The notes beneath the pieces were generated by a model that saw nothing but the letters and a program-made list of their open reading frames with translations, was not told the DNA's origin and did no database searches. Positions 62,111 to 64,000 of a stretch of 64,000 nucleotides of DNA are shown piece by piece (positions within the stretch are counted from its first letter, which is position 1; each line of letters begins with the position of its first letter). The position numbers were made by a program, and so were the translations under genes. This DNA comes from Penelope pileata (lineage: Eukaryota; Chordata; Aves; Galliformes; Cracidae): positions 326,939 through 390,938 of the forward strand of contig WBMW01002336.1 in the NCBI GenBank assembly GCA_013396635.1. Direction: 5' to 3'.

Positions 62111-63623
62111 AATGGGGAAATTTAATCTTGCAGTAAGATGTTGGCTCTCACTCAACAAAGGAGATGAGTCATTGTACCTGTTGGGGCAGTGAATAGACTT
62201 CATCCTGGGAATTGCAGCTCACTGATCAAGGAAGGATTTTCTTGTTGCTTTTAATGACATTGCTGTGCAGAGCTTGAACTGCCTGTTACTGCTGTCAAAC
62301 TGCTTGAAAAAGCAGGTGACTGTGGGTGGGGAGTGAAAAGAGAAGTCTAACAGGTTGCTGGTACCATAACACTTCCCTGGGCCTGTTAATTTTAACTCTT
62401 GGACTTTGTAATGCAGTGTGCAGAAGCTATATAATTTATCATTCTTGCCCCTTGATAATACTGCCTACAAATCAAGAAGGGAATATTACCTGTAGTGTGA
62501 TGGAACTCTTCCCAGCAGAGAAGGCGATAGTCCCTGCTCCAACAGGAGCTAAAGCAACCGTGCTCCAAATCTCCATTTAACACCTTTGCTCTCTGTCCTG
62601 GCCACGATCAGAGGACTGACAGGTTTCTACACAACTGAGAATTACATTCTCTGCATAAAAGGGTGATCCTCAGAGGCTGCCTCTCCCCAAGCTCTTCTCT
62701 CAGCACACACAAACAAGCGTTGCCCCAGGCATTCAGCCTGGAAATCTTTGTCTCCTTTGTCCCAGAGCCGCCTGGTGCTGCCATCTCTGCCAGCGGCTCT
62801 TGGCTCAGGAAGGAGAAATTCAGCTCCTTAGAGGCAGAGAGGTGCAGAGACACTGACAACGACCGTACAGGGCAGCTCACCTCGTGGCTGGGGATGGGTG
62901 GGTGATCTTCTGAAAAGACTTTTGCCTTGGTTAAATGTTATGAGGCAGAAGGAGAGATGTTAAGTCTTTAGAAATGGAAGATCTTGGTAGGGATGTTTTG
63001 AAATTTCTCATCCACATGAGGAAGAGACACCCATGTCAGATGTTTCTACTTGCACAGCTATAGACCTCTTTGTTCTTCTGTGTGCTTTGGCAGGAGATGC
63101 TGCAGATGGTCAGCCAGTGGTGATGGTCTTCACCAGTGGCATGGGGAAGCTTGGTTTTCTCCAGGTCTGAACCGGAATGGCCAGAGACTGCCTTCAGAGC
63201 TCACAAACTCTCAGGGAACCAGTGCTCTGAGAACTGGCATTTGGTGACATCAGATGAACAACTTTTCCTTCTCTGCTTCACTCTGAGTGAAGAGAGAGGA
63301 ATTCTTCTTATTTTAAAGAAAGAAAGAAATGAAAACCCAGAACTGCTTGCATTTTGGGGAAATGGACCTGGATTTCCAGGTTTACGGGTTCTGAAGTCAT
63401 TACCCTTTGGACCTTTCCTCAGATAAATATTTCCAAGTTATTGCAGTCAGTCAGCACACCTGTCATAAAGATAAGCACTGGAATTAAAATACCTTTCTGA
63501 GTTATTATCTGATAAAACATTTCTTGGTTCAATAAACGCAATCACAGTTACTTTCTCTTTGTTTGTCAGCTGGTTGCAGGCTGAAGAGACAGCGAGCAGC
63601 GGGAAGAATCTTGAACTGTGTAT
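62111..63623. other. Non-coding flank, no gene seen
   Basis: No exon of a neighbouring gene was recognised. A segment near 63520-63600 (ttggttcaataaacgcaatc then a GC-richer stretch) resembles an LTR poly(A)/R region only loosely; no matching LTR ends were found. Confidence 0.5.
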
Positions 63624-63720
63624 AGAATCATATAATCTTTTGAGCTGGAAGGACCTTTGCAGGCCATCTAGTCCATCTCACCTGCAGTGAACAGGGACAT
63701 CTACAGCTAGATCGGGGGCT
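63624..63720 (-). repeat. Short CR1 3'-end fragment
   Basis: Reverse-orientation CR1 tail: atagaatcatataatctttt, then gagctggaaggacctttgc and catctagtccatctcacctg. Confidence 0.8.
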
Positions 63721-63740
63721 TTAGCTTTGTTGCACAGAAA

Positions 63741-64000
63741 AATCACAGAATCGTAGAATGGCTTCAGTAGGAAAGGACCTTAAAGCCCACCCAGCCCTAA
63801 CGCCCTGCCATGGGCAGGGCTGCCCCCCACCAGCTCAGGCTGCCCAGGGCCCATCCAGCCTGGCCTTGAGCACCTGCAGGGATGGGGCAGCCACAGCTCT
63901 CTGGGCAGCTGTGCCAGTGCCTCACCTCCCTCTGAGAAAAGAATTTCCTTCTCATACCTAACCTAAATCTNCTTCTCATACCTAACCTAAATCTCCCCTC
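63741..64000 (-). repeat. CR1 3'-end fragment running off the window
   Basis: Reverse-orientation CR1: aatcacagaatcgtagaatg, a ccatgggcagggctgcccc block and gctctctgggcagctgtgcc. It continues past the window end. A single N at 63971 sits between two copies of the same 22 bases. Confidence 0.93.

Noticed and set aside
63510..63610. Possible LTR poly(A)/R segment (ttcaataaacgc)
   Set aside because: A lone AATAAA in non-coding sequence with no other LTR features.
1..64000. CRISPR arrays, bacterial operons, rRNA genes
   Set aside because: No spaced direct repeats or rRNA-like sequence; intron structure and CR1 repeats show vertebrate nuclear DNA.

Overview
This window is nuclear DNA from a bird, most likely Galloanserae (the landfowl and waterfowl group). 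The evidence is two vertebrate multi-exon genes with GT-AG introns, many CR1 LINE fragments that end in the bird-typical ATTCTATG-like octamer repeat, and two copies of a Galluhop-like mariner. I cannot fix the species by reading. It is a draft assembly: there is one 16-N gap, and single Ns at 5849 and 63971.

Two complete coding regions lie tail to tail. On the + strand is ACO1, cytosolic aconitase / iron regulatory protein 1. Its 20 coding exons run from 9553 to 36034, sum to 2670 nt and encode 889 aa. On the - strand is RIGI (DDX58), the cytoplasmic RNA sensor RIG-I. Its 18 coding exons run from 58933 down to 39395, sum to 2787 nt and encode 928 aa. I joined every exon by reading splice sites and phases, and found no frameshift or internal stop in either gene. 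The same ACO1/DDX58 neighbourhood exists on human chromosome 9p21.

Layout: 1-9528 is upstream or intron 1 sequence of ACO1 with several CR1 fragments; the ACO1 non-coding first exon and promoter are not visible. ACO1 coding exons and introns fill 9529-36034. They include a decayed mariner (10836-12141), a recent-looking CR1 (22752-23575) and an unexplained GC-rich block (about 24170-24760). The shared 3' intergenic region is 36035-39394, with facing AATAAA signals only about 40 bp apart. RIGI fills 39395-58933; its introns carry CR1 copies that press against the exon 12 donor and the exon 8 acceptor, a deleted mariner and a hexamer microsatellite. A CpG-rich promoter with an excellent interferon-stimulated response element lies at about 58470-59240. 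From 59430 to the end there are mostly CR1 fragments and sequence without recognisable genes.

The main biological interest is the intact, interferon-promoter-equipped RIG-I. Chicken is well known to lack this gene, so the window comes from a bird lineage that kept it. I found no new gene system; the unexplained items are listed as findings.
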